DNA of 64,000 bases from the NCBI GenBank assembly GCA_946122785.1, contig CAMGYJ010000002.1, positions 62,459,703 to 62,523,702 of the forward strand, given 5' to 3'. A model generated the notes under the pieces. That model ran no database searches and was not told the origin of the DNA. It worked only from the letters and a program-made list of their open reading frames with translations. Positions 1-12,060 of this stretch are shown piece after piece. Every line of letters begins with the position of its first letter. Position 1 is the first letter of the stretch. The DNA is from Linum tenue. Lineage: Eukaryota; Streptophyta; Magnoliopsida; Malpighiales; Linaceae. A program made the position numbers and the translations under genes.

Positions 1-485
1 GCAAAGCGGGGAGCGACAACAGGAGCACAACAAACAGACCAGAGAGAAGAAGGAAGAATAGTGGCAGAAAAGAAACAGAGGCAAGGCAAAAAGGAGAAAT
101 AAGGAAACCAAAAAGATATACAAGGGATCAAACCTGGCATATGAGAAGACATAAGAAGCAGACGCCTCGAAAAGCGCTGCAGGTAAAGCAGAGGGAAGGG
201 AAACGGGCTGACGGCAAAAGAAGCAAAGCAGTTCCTTGCGCCGAATTGAAGCGACGGGAGGAGTTTCTCTGTGTCAGAAAATTCCAATCAGAAACAGAAC
301 AAGGCCAATCAGAAACAAGCAAAAGGCAAACGAGTAACAGTGGCGGGATGTGACTCTAAGAAACAGTAAAGTTGATGCTTGTTCTTTAAAGAGTATAACT
401 ACTCCTTGTGCTTTACTCTCTGTTATTTGGATCAGCTTGATATTCCTTGAGCCGGACCCAAGTGGGGAGGAGGTTTTATAAGTAA
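1..485. other. Unassigned purine-rich sequence
   Basis: No gene is recognised here. The first 350 bases are rich in A and G and give a lysine/arginine-rich reading frame (141-353, plus) that resembles no family I know and is probably chance. The block ends at the Helitron-like terminus at 486. Confidence 0.4.
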
Positions 486-640
486 CTAGGACTGAAGCCC
501 ACGTTTCACCGCGGGGTTATTGATTTCTTGTTATAAAGTGAATCTAGATATTGAATAATATGTTTCTTAGTACCCAGTAATTGAAATTAAGATACAATAA
601 AGAAAAAAATTAAAAAATAGAATGTTGAGTCATAGTTCGA
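486..640 (-). mobile_element. Helitron-like 3' terminus (minus strand)
   Basis: Read on the minus strand, a GC-rich hairpin (CCCGCG / CGTGGG arms with one G-T pair around a GTGAAA loop, about 498-517) is followed by an 11-base spacer region ending in CTAG at 486-489 and then T. That is the Helitron 3'-end signature (subterminal hairpin, CTRR end, T on the target side). The loop matches the terminus at 21289, so both look like one family. The other end was not found; the right limit given is arbitrary. Confidence 0.5.
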
Positions 641-945
641 TTATTATAGACCAAGATAAATAAAAATCACTCCCTTCATATATTTTGTTGCTGGAGTTTT
701 GCCTTTCTTTTGTTCTTCCTTTTGGTTCAATAGACTTGTAGAGAAAGGAAGAGATGGGCAGATGGGAGAGAGAGAGAGTGATGAGTGGTGGAAAGAGAAT
801 AAGAAATTAAATGAAAATTAAAATAAATCTTAACTAACCCAAATGAGTCCACATAATTACCCCTAATAACACAAAAACTCTTGTCTTTACCTAACTATAA
901 AAGATCACTTCTTATAATGTTACTCTACGAAACAGTGTTTTAGAA
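641..945. other. AT-rich spacer, no gene seen
   Basis: AT-rich sequence with a short GA run near 763-779. Nothing recognisable. Confidence 0.4.
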
Positions 946-2290
946 CTCTTTCTAATTAGTTTGACAAAGCGGATTGAGTTTTTAACAAAATCCATACGTG
1001 ACCCAATCTGTTGATCACAAAAGCGTGTACAACTCGTCCACGACCCAAAATTCGTCAATACTGAATTCAACTCGATAAAGCAGAGCAAGTTTGTAACAAA
1101 ATTCACACTCGAGCCAACTCGTTAATTACAAAAGTGAGTAAAATTTATCCCCAACCCCAAATGAGACAACACTTGCACTGGGTCGAATTAGGTTGAACAA
1201 ACATGAATTTGGGTTCAATTAAATTGTCATAAGATGTGGGTTCGATTTGGGTTCAATCCCCAAGCGACCCAAATTTTGTGAAAACTGGACTCAACTTCCT
1301 CTGTCCGGCTTGATAAAGTGGAGTGAGTTTTTAACAAAATCCACATGCAACCCAATTCGTTGATTACAAAAGCGGTAAAACTTGTCCCCTACCCAAAATT
1401 CGTCAACACTGGATTCAACTTGATAAAGTGGGCCGAGTTTGTAACAAAATCACCACCCGAACCAATTTGTTAACGCGATAAAGCTGGGTTTTGGGTTCAA
1501 CTGTCATAAGAGGCAAGTTCAATTTGGGTTCAATTCCAAAGCGATCTAAAATTTTTGAATACACTTGAATTAACTTGAACACACATGAATTTCTCTGGCC
1601 GATTTGACAAAGCGGGGCTAGTTTCTAACAAAATCCACAAGCGACTCAATCCGTCTCTCACAAAAGCGGGTAAAATGCGTTCTTGCCCCCAAAAGTGTCA
1701 AGGGTAAAACTCGCCATCGACCCAAAATGCGTCAACACTGGACTTAACTCGATAAAGCGGGTGTGTGTTTTTAACAAAATGAACACCTGACTCTTTTCAT
1801 TAATTTTAAAAGCAGGTAAATTTTGTTTCAACCCAAACTCTGCAATACCGGTATCCGGTCAAATTAGTTTGAACAAACATGAATTTGGGTTCAACTGTCG
1901 TAAGAGGCAGGTTCAATTTGGTTTCAATCTCAAAGCAACCCAAAATTTGTGAACACATAGGAATTAGCTTGAACACACCTGAATTTCTCTGACTGGTTTG
2001 ACAAAGCGAGCGAGTTTCTAACAAAATCCATACGGGACCCAATATGTCGATCACAAAAGTAGGTAAAATGGGTTCTCCACCCAATTCGATGATTACAAAA
2101 GTAGATAAAATTAATTCACGCCCCCAAAAGTGTCGACGATAAAACCGTCCTCGATCCAAAATGCGTCAACACTGGATTTAACTTTATAAAGTGAAATTTT
2201 GGGTTCAACAGTCAAAAGAATGGGTGTTCAAATTCATTCCCGACCCAAAATTTGGAAATTCCGAAACCGGGTCGATTTAGGTTAAATATA
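946..2290. repeat. Degenerate higher-order tandem repeat field
   Basis: Phrases such as 'gataaagcggg', 'aacaaaatccac', 'gacccaaaattcgtcaa' and 'gggttcaactgtcataag' recur in the same order. The 'aacaaaat' phrase lies near 985, 1097, 1335, 1444, 1628, 1773 and 2021, so short steps of about 110 bases sit inside larger steps of about 350. The block at 1498-1615 is matched by 1891-2008 (393 bases apart). No open reading frame is conserved. It looks like an old, diverged satellite-like or TE-internal repeat. Confidence 0.65.
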
Positions 2291-2590
2291 CATGAATTTG
2301 GATTCAATTATCAGGAAATAATTAAAGTATTTGATGAATTATAGAAAAGTAAACAATAAAATAATCCTAGATGATTTCACTCGACCAAATATTAAATCAA
2401 AACTTGCTCTTTTAAAGAGTTTCAAGGTCGCCACTAAAAACATCTAACCCCTATAGTCTCCAAAATCATTGGCAAGCCTGACATAACGAAAAAAATCGGT
2501 AAAAAACCATTTGCAAGGCAAAGAAGAAGAAAAAAGTAGTAAAACTCCCGCAACTGTGATCAATAAGCGAAGGAAAGACAAAAATTACTT
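2291..2590. other. AT-rich spacer, no gene seen
   Basis: Sequence between two repeat fields; nothing recognised. Confidence 0.4.
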
Positions 2591-2790
2591 GCTCGATCCA
2601 AAATTCATTAATACTGAGTTCAACTCACTCTATTGATTACCCCGTTCAACACATTGATTTAAGAGTGTAAAACTCGTTATCGAAAAAACTTGCTCGACCC
2701 AAAATTCATTAATACCGAATTCAACTCACTCTATTGATTACCCGGTTCAACACATTGATTTAAACATGTAAACTCGTTGTCGGACCAAAT
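2591..2790. repeat. Two-copy tandem repeat, period about 101 bp
   Basis: A unit starting 'gctcga(t/c)ccaaaattcatt' begins at 2591 and again at 2692, with the same order of sub-phrases (for example 'caactcactctattgatta' and 'ttcaacacattgattta'). Wording overlaps the larger repeat field upstream, so it is probably part of the same array. Confidence 0.75.
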
Positions 2791-2984
2791 TGGTAAAAAC
2801 CGAGTTCAAATCGGTTTAACCATGTCGAATTAGGTTGAATACCCGTTGATTTGGGTTCAATTAGGATTTAATTATCATAAGTTAAGTGATTAGAATGTTA
2901 ATAGCATAAAATTAATTGATTAGAAGCTTTATACCATTAAAACTCCTCCAAGTTTTGGTCAATTACAAAACGAAAACCCCTTGG

Positions 2985-3165
2985 TATAGGTGTTAATCGG
3001 GCGGGGTTGGGCTGGGTTCAAACGGGTTGTGGGTTAGTCGGGTTACGGGTTCATCGGGTTCGGATTCAAACGGGTTGTGGGCGAATCGGGTTGCAGGTTC
3101 ATCGAGTTTTGGGTTAGGCGGGTTGCGGGTGGATCGGGTTGCGGGTTGTTCAGGCCAGCGCATCG
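2985..3165. repeat. GGGTTGCGGGTT-type subterminal minisatellite (left)
   Basis: Imperfect 10-20 bp units such as 'cgggttgtgggttagtcggg' repeat from just inside the left terminus. The matching block at the right end is at 15815-16055. Confidence 0.7.
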
Positions 3166-3690
3166 AGTAACTTATTCATTACTCGTGACCAACTTACACA
3201 TTTTATTACACTAATTTAAAATATTTTTCTCAACTTTTTAACCAATTTCTTTCTACCATGTATATATATACTTAATTAAAAAAACTAGTCAAAATGTTGA
3301 ATCAATGTGTATGACTTGCAAACTTGTTATATAATTAATCGTAATTGGTAAAGTACACTAGGTAATAGTAATGGTGATATCAACATTCGCAACCAAAAGA
3401 CACCATTAATTGTTTATTTGATATTTTAGTATTATTTTAGTAGTAATTGGATTAAAGTATCTCCTTTAGTATAACCATGCAAATATGGTATTTGACAAAA
3501 GCAGAGTGATAAAAGGAGTTATTTCGAAATAAGTCATTGCCCAAATAACTTCAGCAAACTAATGTCAAACAAGTTATTTGTAAAATTGTTCGAATTATCC
3601 TAAAAATTGAACTATTAAAGATTAACTATCAAATTTAGTAAAATTGTTCTGACTTCAATCATAAAATTAAAGGAGTAAACTTATAGGTAT
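3166..3690. other. AT-rich body of the hAT-like element
   Basis: No gene seen. It ends at a CT-rich tract (about 3710-3730) that probably marks the 5' side of the LINE. Confidence 0.4.
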
Positions 3691-3761
3691 TTTGAAGAAA
3701 AACTAAAACTTCTCTCTCTCTCTCTTTTCTTCTCTCTAAAATTCTCTGCTCTGACCTAGCT

Positions 3762-4855
3762 ATGGCGCAGCCACCCCGGCTGTGTCCTAGGCTTCCCTTT
3801 TCTCCGTCGATCCTGCCAACATGATGACTTTTCGGCCTCCAGAGCGGAAGGAGGATGGATTTCGTCTCCCTCGCGAAGTGAAGAAGCGGGGCGAGGAGAG
3901 GTGGAAGGAGAGTTTAATCGCTCAGTTCGTAGGTCCAGTGCCTAAGTCGGCGGCTCTGCAGCAATGAGCGACGAAACTCTGGGGGCGTGATGGTGTTGTT
4001 CGCGTATCTAAGTTCAGGCCTCACCTGATGGTGTTTCAGTTCCCTTCTGGGTCAACTAGTAAGTGGGTTTTTCGATCTGGTCCATGGCATTTTCAGGGGA
4101 ATCCTATATATTTTCGCAAGTGGTCTCCGAGGATCAAACCAGTAGCTCCTGCGGTGGAAACTCTTCCGATTTGGGTGTGTATTTGGGGGATTCCACTTGA
4201 ATACCATTCGTTTGAAGGCCATGAATGGATTGCTAGTACGCTGGGACCTCCTCTTTGGATGGATCAGTCAACAAGGGTTGGGGGTCAATTAGGTTTTGCA
4301 AAAGTCTGTTTAGACCTAGCAGCTGATTGTGGTTTTCCATCGCGGGTGCGATTATACCCAGCTGATGATCCCTCTTTTGAGGTGGAGGTTGAATACCATA
4401 ATCGTCCTGTGATTTGTAATAGGTGTGAGGTTTATGGCCACGAGTGTGACTGGTTAGCTAAGCAAAGCAAGAAATGGATTATAGAAAGAAGTCTGCTGAT
4501 TCTATGGAAGTTCAGGCTACTTATATGGTTATGGATGGTCAGGCTATTGGTGCTCAGGATGGTACTGTCAATGAAGGTCTGACTATTGCTACCTTAGGTA
4601 CTGGGGTATTGATGTCAAATGAAGCTAGTTCTTCGGGGGGGTTACGGAAGTGGAGTCTATCCAGATGGGAGCAGGCATAGAGGCTCAGGTCAATGCTAGT
4701 TCAGTAGTTGTCTTGGGGGAGACAGTGGCAGATATTTCAGATACTTGTGAAGGTGGGGTTGATTCTCTATACAAGAAAGGGAATCCTTCGGAGAGCGTTG
4801 AGGTTGGGGTAACTGGATCCTCAACAGTGATCCTGGGAAGTTAGTGCAGCAGGAA
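3762..4855 (+). pseudogene. LINE ORF1 (nucleic-acid-binding, DUF4283/zf-CCHC_4)
   Basis: The longest open piece is 4028-4582. Its translation shows the plant LINE ORF1 core (W-V-F-R-S-G-P-W, then L-P-I-W-V-x-I-W-G-I-P-L-E-Y) followed by a knuckle-like C-N-R-C-E-V-Y-G-H-E-C near 4410-4450. A frameshift near 4480 moves the continuation into the frame of 4474-4680, and another follows near 4650. An ATG at 3762 probably belonged to the original start, but the frame is interrupted between 3770 and 4028. In L1 elements ORF1 coats the RNA and acts as a chaperone; this copy is dead. Confidence 0.8.
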
Positions 4856-4968
4856 ACTCATGAAGGAACAGAAAAGAACCCATGGATAACTGTGCAAAGT
4901 TCTAAAAATAAAGCTATTGCTCCGCATATTGGCCCTGCTAAGAAAGGGGGTCGGGGTGGTAAGAAAAG

Positions 4969-5790
4969 ATGAAGTTACTGGTCTGGAATACTAGGGGGTA
5001 TAAGGATAGTGATAAGAATAAAGATGTTCAGCAGCTAGTAAATAGAAAGGATATAGATATAGTAGCTATATTGTAGCCAAGAATAAGGGGTAAAGAAAAT
5101 GAAGATCTTATTGAAAAAAGGTTTGTTAATTGGGAGAGTTATGTCTCCAGGAATGATAAAGGGTTAGGGAAGCTCTGGCTTCTATGGAAGAAAGATATAC
5201 AACTTAAAGTACTTGAAAAGTCTGAAAAATTCATTCTTGTGATGGTGTCTTCTGGTGTCCCTTTCTTTGCATCATTTGTATATGCTTCTAATAAGGATTC
5301 CGGTAGAAGAGTATTATATGAAGAACTGCTTAAGTATAAGGTTTCCCAGTTGCCTTGGGCTGTTTTGGGAGACTAATGCTATTATTGATCCTAGTGAAGC
5401 CTCTAATCATCATGAGTATAACAGTAGTATGGATGATTTCAAGGGATGGCAGCAGAATGCTGAGCTGATTGATCACACGCACTCTGGATTTTGGTTCACT
5501 TGGACAAAGAAACAGTCTGCAAATCCTATTGCTAAGAGGCTTGATAAAGCTTTGGTTAATCTTGCTTGGCTGGATACTCTTCCCAATAGTACAGTAGAGC
5601 TGCTGGATCCATCAGTATCTGATCACTGCCCTATTCTGTTGAACACTGATAGTTCACTTAAATCCCTACCTAAGCCTTTCAAGTTTTTCAAATTTTGGAT
5701 ATCTCATCCGAAATTTTTTGAGCTTGTTAGGCTAGCTTGGGAGGCAGAGGTTGAAGGTCTTTTCTTTCTCGAGTCTGTGAGAAATTAAGA
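4969..5790 (+). pseudogene. LINE endonuclease domain (APE type)
   Basis: A frame from ATG 4969 begins M-K-L-L-V-W-N-T-R-G, the usual start of plant L1 ORF2. It is cut by a TAG near 5074 and by a small deletion near 5370, where the conserved G-D-F-N-A loses its Phe and the frame shifts. The rest (to 5788) carries D-D-F-K-G-W, F-T-W-T, R-L-D-K-A-L-V-N and the C-terminal S-D-H-C-P-I-L motif of the exonuclease/endonuclease/phosphatase fold. This enzyme nicks target DNA for target-primed reverse transcription; the copy is inactive. Confidence 0.85.
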
Positions 5791-6228
5791 ATTCTGAAGA
5801 AGTTATTGAAATCACTTAATAGAGAAGAGTACTCTTGTCTTCGGGAGAGGGTACAGCTGAAGGCTATTAAAGTTCAGGATGCACAGGCTGAAGCCCTGTC
5901 TAGTCCTAGTAGTGACACTTTTGAGAGGGAAAAGGAACTTTGCAAGGAATTAAGGTAGTTAAAGTTAGATGAGGCATCATTTTTTAGACAAAAATCTGCT
6001 TACTTTGCGTGTAAGGGATTCAAATTCTGCTTACTTTTCATAGATCTGTCAAGGTTCACCAGCAAAGAAATACTATTAGATCCTTGCTGGACTCAGAAGG
6101 CCAGAGAGTCACAGATACAGATTTTATGAGCTGTATCTGTCAACTTCTATAAAAACTTGATGGGCAAGAAAGATGGCTTAATCATTGCTCAATCTGTTGA
6201 TTTCTATAAGTAGCTGCTTAAGAAGAAA

Positions 6229-7570
6229 TTGAGTGAGTCTCATGTTGAAGCTTTGTGTAGGCATGTCACTGCAGAGGAGATTAAGAAAGTCATGTTTTGT
6301 TTTAAGGGTGATAAAAGTCCTGGGCCGGATGGATATTCTGCTTGTTTCTTTAAAGCTACCTGGGATATTATAGGAGGGGAAGTTATCTCAGCTATACAGC
6401 ACTGTTTTGCTCACTCTTCTTTTCCAACTGAGGTAATTCTACACTTATTGTTCTTGTTCCAAAGATTAAGAGTCCAGAGGAAATGAAATACTTTCGCCCT
6501 ATCTCATGTTGCAATACCCTGTACAAGTGTATTGCCAAAATCCTCTCTTCTCGTCTAAGTGAGTGTTTGCCTAGTGGAATAAGTGAGAATCAAACTGCTT
6601 TTGTCAAGGGTAGTGTGATTGGGGAGAACAATTTACTTGCTCATGAACTTATCCAAAAGTATACCTGGAAGAATATTTCTCCTCGAAGTATAATAAAGGT
6701 AGACCTTATGAAGGCCTTCGACTCAGTTGATTGGACCTTTTTGTTGACTGTGCTTGAAGCTATGGATTTCCCTAGTCAGTTTCTGAAATGGATTGAAATG
6801 TGTGTGACCACTCCTATGTTGAGTATTGGGTTTAATGGGGGAGTTGTTGGTTATTTCTCTGCTCAGTAAGGACTTCGTCAAGGAGATCATTTATCTCCCT
6901 ATCTTTTCACAGTGGCTATGGAAATTTTTAGTTGCCTTATGAGTGTTGCAGTGGCTGAAAATAAAATGTCTTTTCACCCCATGTACAAAAGAATTGGACT
7001 GACTCATATCATGTTTGCTGATGATTTGTTGCTATTCTCGGATGGGTCAAACTTTGGGATTAACTGCATTCAAACTGTGCTGAGAGATTTAGAGTTTTGT
7101 CTGGACTGGTTTCTAACCCTGCAAAATGTGAATTGTATTGTGGTGGATTACCTCCTGAATGGAAGAATAGTATGGCAGAAAGGGTAGGGTATAGGCTTGG
7201 AACTCTTCCTGTGCGATACTTGAGAGTCCCTCTGATTCCAGGTAAGCTTTCTATTAAAACATGTCGATCTTTAATGGACAAAATGATGAGTAAAATTCAA
7301 AGCTGGGGTGCAAAGCTGTTAAGTTATGCTAGAAAATTGCAGCTCGTTAGCTCTGTGTTGCTTAGTTTAGTGTAGTTCTGGATGGCTGTCTTTATATTAC
7401 CTAAACAAATTGTCAGGTATGTAGTGATTTCCTCTGGGGGTGTTCAGGTTGAGGGTAGGAACAAGGCTTCCATAGCATGGAGTGGTCTTAGCTTGCCAAA
7501 GAAGGAAGGAGGGTTGGGGATAAGAGATCTGTTTAGCTGGAATCAAGCATGTGTAGTGAGACATATTTGA
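6229..7570 (+). pseudogene. LINE reverse transcriptase domain
   Basis: Split over several frames (6229-6486, 6483-6869, 6912-7187, 7097-7375, 7382-7570). Recognisable RT blocks in order: K-S-P-G-P-D-G-Y near 6320, F-R-P-I-S-C-C near 6490, Q-T-A-F-V-K-G near 6595, K-V-D-L-M-K-A-F-D-S-V near 6700, G-L-R-Q-G-D-H-L-S-P near 6870 and the catalytic F-A-D-D near 7015. A TAA interrupts the frame just before G-L-R-Q-G-D. The catalytic motif survives but the protein cannot be made in one piece. Confidence 0.9.
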
Positions 7571-7599
7571 GATCTTCTGCTTAAGAAGGGTTCCCTATG

Positions 7600-8342
7600 G
7601 GTAGCCTGGATGAGAGCATATCGGTTGCACCATCATGACTTCTGGCTAGTGGAGAGTAACTTTGGATCATGGCTCTGGAGGAAAATCTTCAAGCTAAGAA
7701 GTAAGGTCCATGCAATTCTTGAAGTTAGGGGAAATGAAGGATTCTGGCAGGGGCAGTGTCTGAGTAAGTTTTCCATACAATTGGTCTCGGAGTTATTTAG
7801 GCCTTGAGCTGCAGATGTTTACTGGTTCAAGCTGATATGGAAAGAACCAGTAATTCAAAGTAATCAGTTCCTCTGTTGGCAAATAGTGAGAGGGGTTATC
7901 ACTACGTGTGATAAACTGCTATCCTAGGGTTACCAGGGTGCTTTTAACTGGGTTTTTTTGCAGATGTACAGTGGAAACTCGGGACCATTTATTCTCGCAA
8001 TGTGCTAGATATAATGAGATCTACTCCTGTTTCTTCAGTAAATTCACTCGACGGCTCCCCTCTGCCAGTTGGGAATCAGAGCTCCTGTGGGCTGTTTCTA
8101 CATTTTCTGGTGCTACTCTCTGTGCTAAGGCAGGGAGACTCATTTGGCATATTTTGGTAAGCGGAATATGGCGGGATATATGTTCTCTTCGTCACGGAAA
8201 CAGGATACCCCAGATTGATGAAGTGGTTCGTAAGGCCAAAGAGGACTTGGCTGTATTATGCATTCCCTCAGAGGTTGCAGTCTTTTTTAGACAGAATTCT
8301 GGGTTTATTTTCCCCTTTTCTTGGCTCCAATACTATAGATAG
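7600..8342 (+). pseudogene. LINE C-terminal zf-RVT region
   Basis: Fragments at 7610-7807 and 7908-8342. The latter contains C-R-C-T-V-E-T-R-D-H-L-F-S-Q-C, the zinc-binding zf-RVT motif at the C terminus of plant L1 ORF2. It is followed after about 110 bases by the A-rich tail. Broken by stops such as the one at 7805. Confidence 0.85.
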
Positions 8343-8542
8343 TAGTGGATAGTTGTTAGTTCTTTGATTTCATTGATATCTCCTAGTGGCTAGGGTTGTG
8401 GCCACATTTTCACTTCCGGGTTGTTTTGATGATATAGAAGCTCTACCATTCATAAAAAAAATCATAACTTACTCAATAACATATATCATATACACTTAGC
8501 CTTACACTCAATCGGCAATATTAAGTTAGTGTATGTTGTTGA

Positions 8543-9019
8543 TGTTAGAAACCGAACAGAAAAATAGGGTTACCGATCTGGCTGAGTCGCGGACTAGGTC
8601 GCTCTCTTTAAGACGTTCGCGGCACTGCCTCGTTATTCGCACAGCAGACTATCAGCCGGTCGCCTCCAGGATAAAACAGCCATTCTTATTTTGTTGCTCA
8701 TCGGTTTTGTGCGAAAACCGGAGCTCTATGAACTCACTCTCTATCTCGTGTTTCTGCTCTCTGAGGTGTGTCTAGAGGGTCTGGGGCGTCTCCTATTTAT
8801 AGGAGCAGAAAACCCAGAATATTCCCTCTTTCTTTGGGAATAAGTCATATTTTAATTAGAGAGATAATTACTCCCACAATTAAAATATAATCTATTAAGA
8901 TAATTATTCCTAATTATCTCCATAATATTCCTTTTATTAATTATCCATCTATTTTCGTATCTAGAAAGAATACGGGATAATTAATTCAATATAGCTTTCA
9001 AAGCTATTCATTCCCAACA
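8543..9019 (-). repeat. 3' LTR of the Copia-type element
   Basis: 477 bp. On the minus strand a TATAAATA at 8794-8801 is the likely promoter box; it sits in the inverted repeat CTCCTATttATAGGAG. The polypurine tract adjoins at 9020-9032. Five-base target copy GTTGA at 8538-8542. Confidence 0.88.
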
Positions 9020-12000
9020 ATCCCCCACTTGAATAGTTTTGAAACTATCTCTGAGCATCAACAGTTCCATAAGATCGGGCATAAACTAAGGTATCGCGAA
9101 GATTTGAACCTTAGCGTAGTGGTTACACTTCCGATTTCATAAGGGTGACTCGTAGTCTTGAACCCTATCTCAGACAATGTAGCACGCCGGATCTTTTCAT
9201 TGAGTGATATTCTCTCATAGGCCGTGCGTTTATGGCCATGCACGTTATCCCGGTTTAGTGAACGCTCTAGCAACTTTGTGCCTCCAAAGTTCCATAGGGA
9301 GCGGCCTCACTCCCACATTCACATAGGTGAGTCTATCAGGAGTACCCCCAAAGTAAAGTACTCCACCCCACATAGGGTATAGATCTCATTAAGAGTTGTT
9401 AACTCAACCTCCATTGCTTTGGGATTCATGCTTCACTATGCATGAACTTTTCGCATACTACTCATGACTTGTTATTACCCATTGAACCCATTTCTTGGGA
9501 TCTCCAGTCTATTGGGTCGGGTTACCATCACTTGTAGTCCGTGGTTCGGTAGGCATAAGTCACATACCATTGGCGGTATTTTGGACTTTCTCTCTAGATA
9601 ATCCTTTCGTCAAAGGATCAGCTAGATTCTGTTAGGACCTTACATGATCCACCCTCATTGCTCCTATCGTTAGGAGTTCTCTTACAGTACTGTGCTTACG
9701 ACGAATTTGTCGTCTCTTTTCGTTCTAGAACCGGTTCCCTTCTTTAGTAATAGCTGCGGTGCTATCACAATGAATCATCTACCGGAGGGATCGGTCTTTC
9801 CCATAAGGGAATCTCTAGTAATGACCCTCTCAATCAACTTTCCTCTTTACTAGCCATTGCTAGTTCTATCATTTCCGTTTTCTTAGTTGATTGAGCCAGG
9901 ATCGTTTACTTCTTAGACTTCCAAGACATAGCTTCTCTATCGATGTTTAAAACACATCCTCTTGTTGTCTTGGAGTCCTCTATAAGGTATTCTAATCCGC
10001 ATCATTATACCCTACCAATACAGCAAAACCTTTGATAACAAAAACCAAGGTTTTTCTGTTCCTTTAAGGTGTCTCACGACCCCTTTCAATAGCATTTCAA
10101 TGCTTCATACTAGGACAATCAGTAAGCCTGCCAAGTACCCCCACTATGTCGGGTCTCATGTTTACCAGCTGCCTCACGCAGACTGTCGATGCTAGTATGT
10201 TCTTACTTTCTTACACCGTCTTTGGTGCTCTTAAAAATTATACTAGCACCATCAAACATTTATGCAGGTGTAGAACTCGTATTTCCTCTAGATCTATTTT
10301 GTAGTTAAACTGATCTAGATAAAATCTCTTTCATTATCCTAGTAATCTGGATCTTCGAGCATAACACTTGCTTCATCCAGATCTTTTTACCTTCATAATT
10401 CTCAAACAACATGGTTTTTCATAATATTGACATCACGAGTCTTTGTACCAAAGATCGAAGTGTCATTCATAATGCAAGTGTCATTCTCAAATTTGTACTA
10501 AATGCACTTGTCACTTTCATTTTTAAAACCATGAGAGAGAACCAGCTTATTCATGTCATCGTTTTAGAGTCTATTTCAAATCTTACAATGATTTGTCTAA
10601 CTATAGACTCCCTAAGCATGTTCAGGAATAACAACCCTATAGGTTATCCCATGTAGATTTTCCTATCTAAATCACCATTCACAGAAACTTGTTTAACAAT
10701 CCATCTGACGCACAACACTAGCAATCAGAACATACATGGATGTTATTCAACATATGGTGAATAGATAACAAGAAAATTTACAATTTTTCCTTTTCGCTTA
10801 AAGCCTTAGCTATTAGGCGATCCTTATACTCATAAACTAAACCAATAGGTTTCACTTTTCTTTTAAGAATCCATTTATTACCCATGACTTCATTGCCAAG
10901 AGGTAATTCTCAAAGATGCCAAATCTTGTTCGATTCTATCGATATATTACCCAAGGCTTTTCAACCAAGAGGTAACTCTACAAGATTTTAAGTCTGATTA
11001 GACTCCAATAATTCCATTTCGTTAATAATGGATTCTCCCACAATTCTGCATCTTTATGGAAGTTTGAACTTCTAGCAGACTTGTAGGATCTTTCTTTCTT
11101 AGGGTGAAAATAACAAATTCATAACCAAAATCCTTTCGTGATTTATGGTTCATTTGTTTCTTCTGAGTTTAAACTCAGATTTTTTACCCCCACTAGTTCC
11201 ATTATTTCTAATAGTAGGCAGGACACTACCCCCACTATTTCTTGATTTAAAATGGAAGTTTCTTGGCATTAATGGATTTCTCAACAACATGAGTATTTCG
11301 TTTCATAGGAACTATGTGTTTTTATTGATAATAACACACTCATATGCTCTTCTAGTTATCATGCTACACTGATTTTCTAACGCTACCACATGCATGCCAC
11401 ATATCGAATAATCAGTGCAATCATAATGCAATTAGGCATTTCAAACCATTTCAAATAACTAGTCAGACAATCAGAGCACTCTAAAGAGCAATAAATTGTT
11501 TATTGTCTTTTCCATCAAGTTTACCCACATAAATCAGATCTGTTTATTCTGATTCTCTAATCACATATTATGGGTCATTTAGCTTGGATATAGAAAATTC
11601 ATATTTTTCTCAAGCATTCAATAATAATATGGGAATGCGATATAAGATATTCTAATTCTTCATACAGACACACTCGGAAGAATTTATCTTATCTACTTAA
11701 CCATTCCTTACAACTAGGATAGTCAATGACTTTCTAGAGGCAGGGTTCTTTTCCACTTTTCCAGAACCATCAACAATAGTGGTGAGGGTCTTGCCCAACA
11801 ACACTTTCTCCTTCAATACGCGTCAATATATGATTGAGCTTAGCTCGTTTATCATACACATATTTTGAAACGGTCCTATCCAACAACCATTCTTCAGAGT
11901 TACCATTAAGGCTGACCTCTGTCATCACCTCAGTGAATATTATTACCAAATCCTCTTCGTTAGTCAAGTTAACACTAGGTTAAACTTGTTCTTACACTTT

Positions 12001-12060
12001 CGTGTCTTATGACCTAGTTTCTCACAAATTTAACAGAGAAACATAACGTCATTCTTAGAG
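9020..12060 (-). pseudogene. Copia gag-pol relic
   Basis: Read on the minus strand: a gag zinc-knuckle remnant (C-x-x-C-G-K-L-G-H-K-T-R-K-C type) near 12045-11990; a protease remnant W-L-L-D near 11885 inside the frame 11770-11967; an RT block with K-W-I-F-K-R-K near 10870; and RT/RNase H text between about 10350 and 9500. Stops and small indels occur every few dozen codons. The same blocks appear, differently damaged, on the plus strand at 53.4-54.2 kb. The order gag-PR-RT-RH with RNase H next to the 3' LTR fits Copia; the integrase is too decayed for me to place. Confidence 0.75.

Larger units (their letters stand above)
3700..8460 (+). mobile_element. Degenerate L1-type LINE retrotransposon
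   Basis: In order on the plus strand: a CT-rich 5' leader, an ORF1 with the DUF4283/zinc-knuckle signature, an apurinic endonuclease, a reverse transcriptase with FADD, a C-terminal zf-RVT domain and a short A-rich tail (about 8452-8460). This is the layout of plant L1 elements. Every coding part is broken by stops or frameshifts, so it cannot move by itself. No clear target duplication was found. Confidence 0.9.

Noticed and set aside
8453..8480. Target duplication of the LINE
   Set aside because: Only seven bases (aatcata) recur near 3656, too short and AT-rich to trust.
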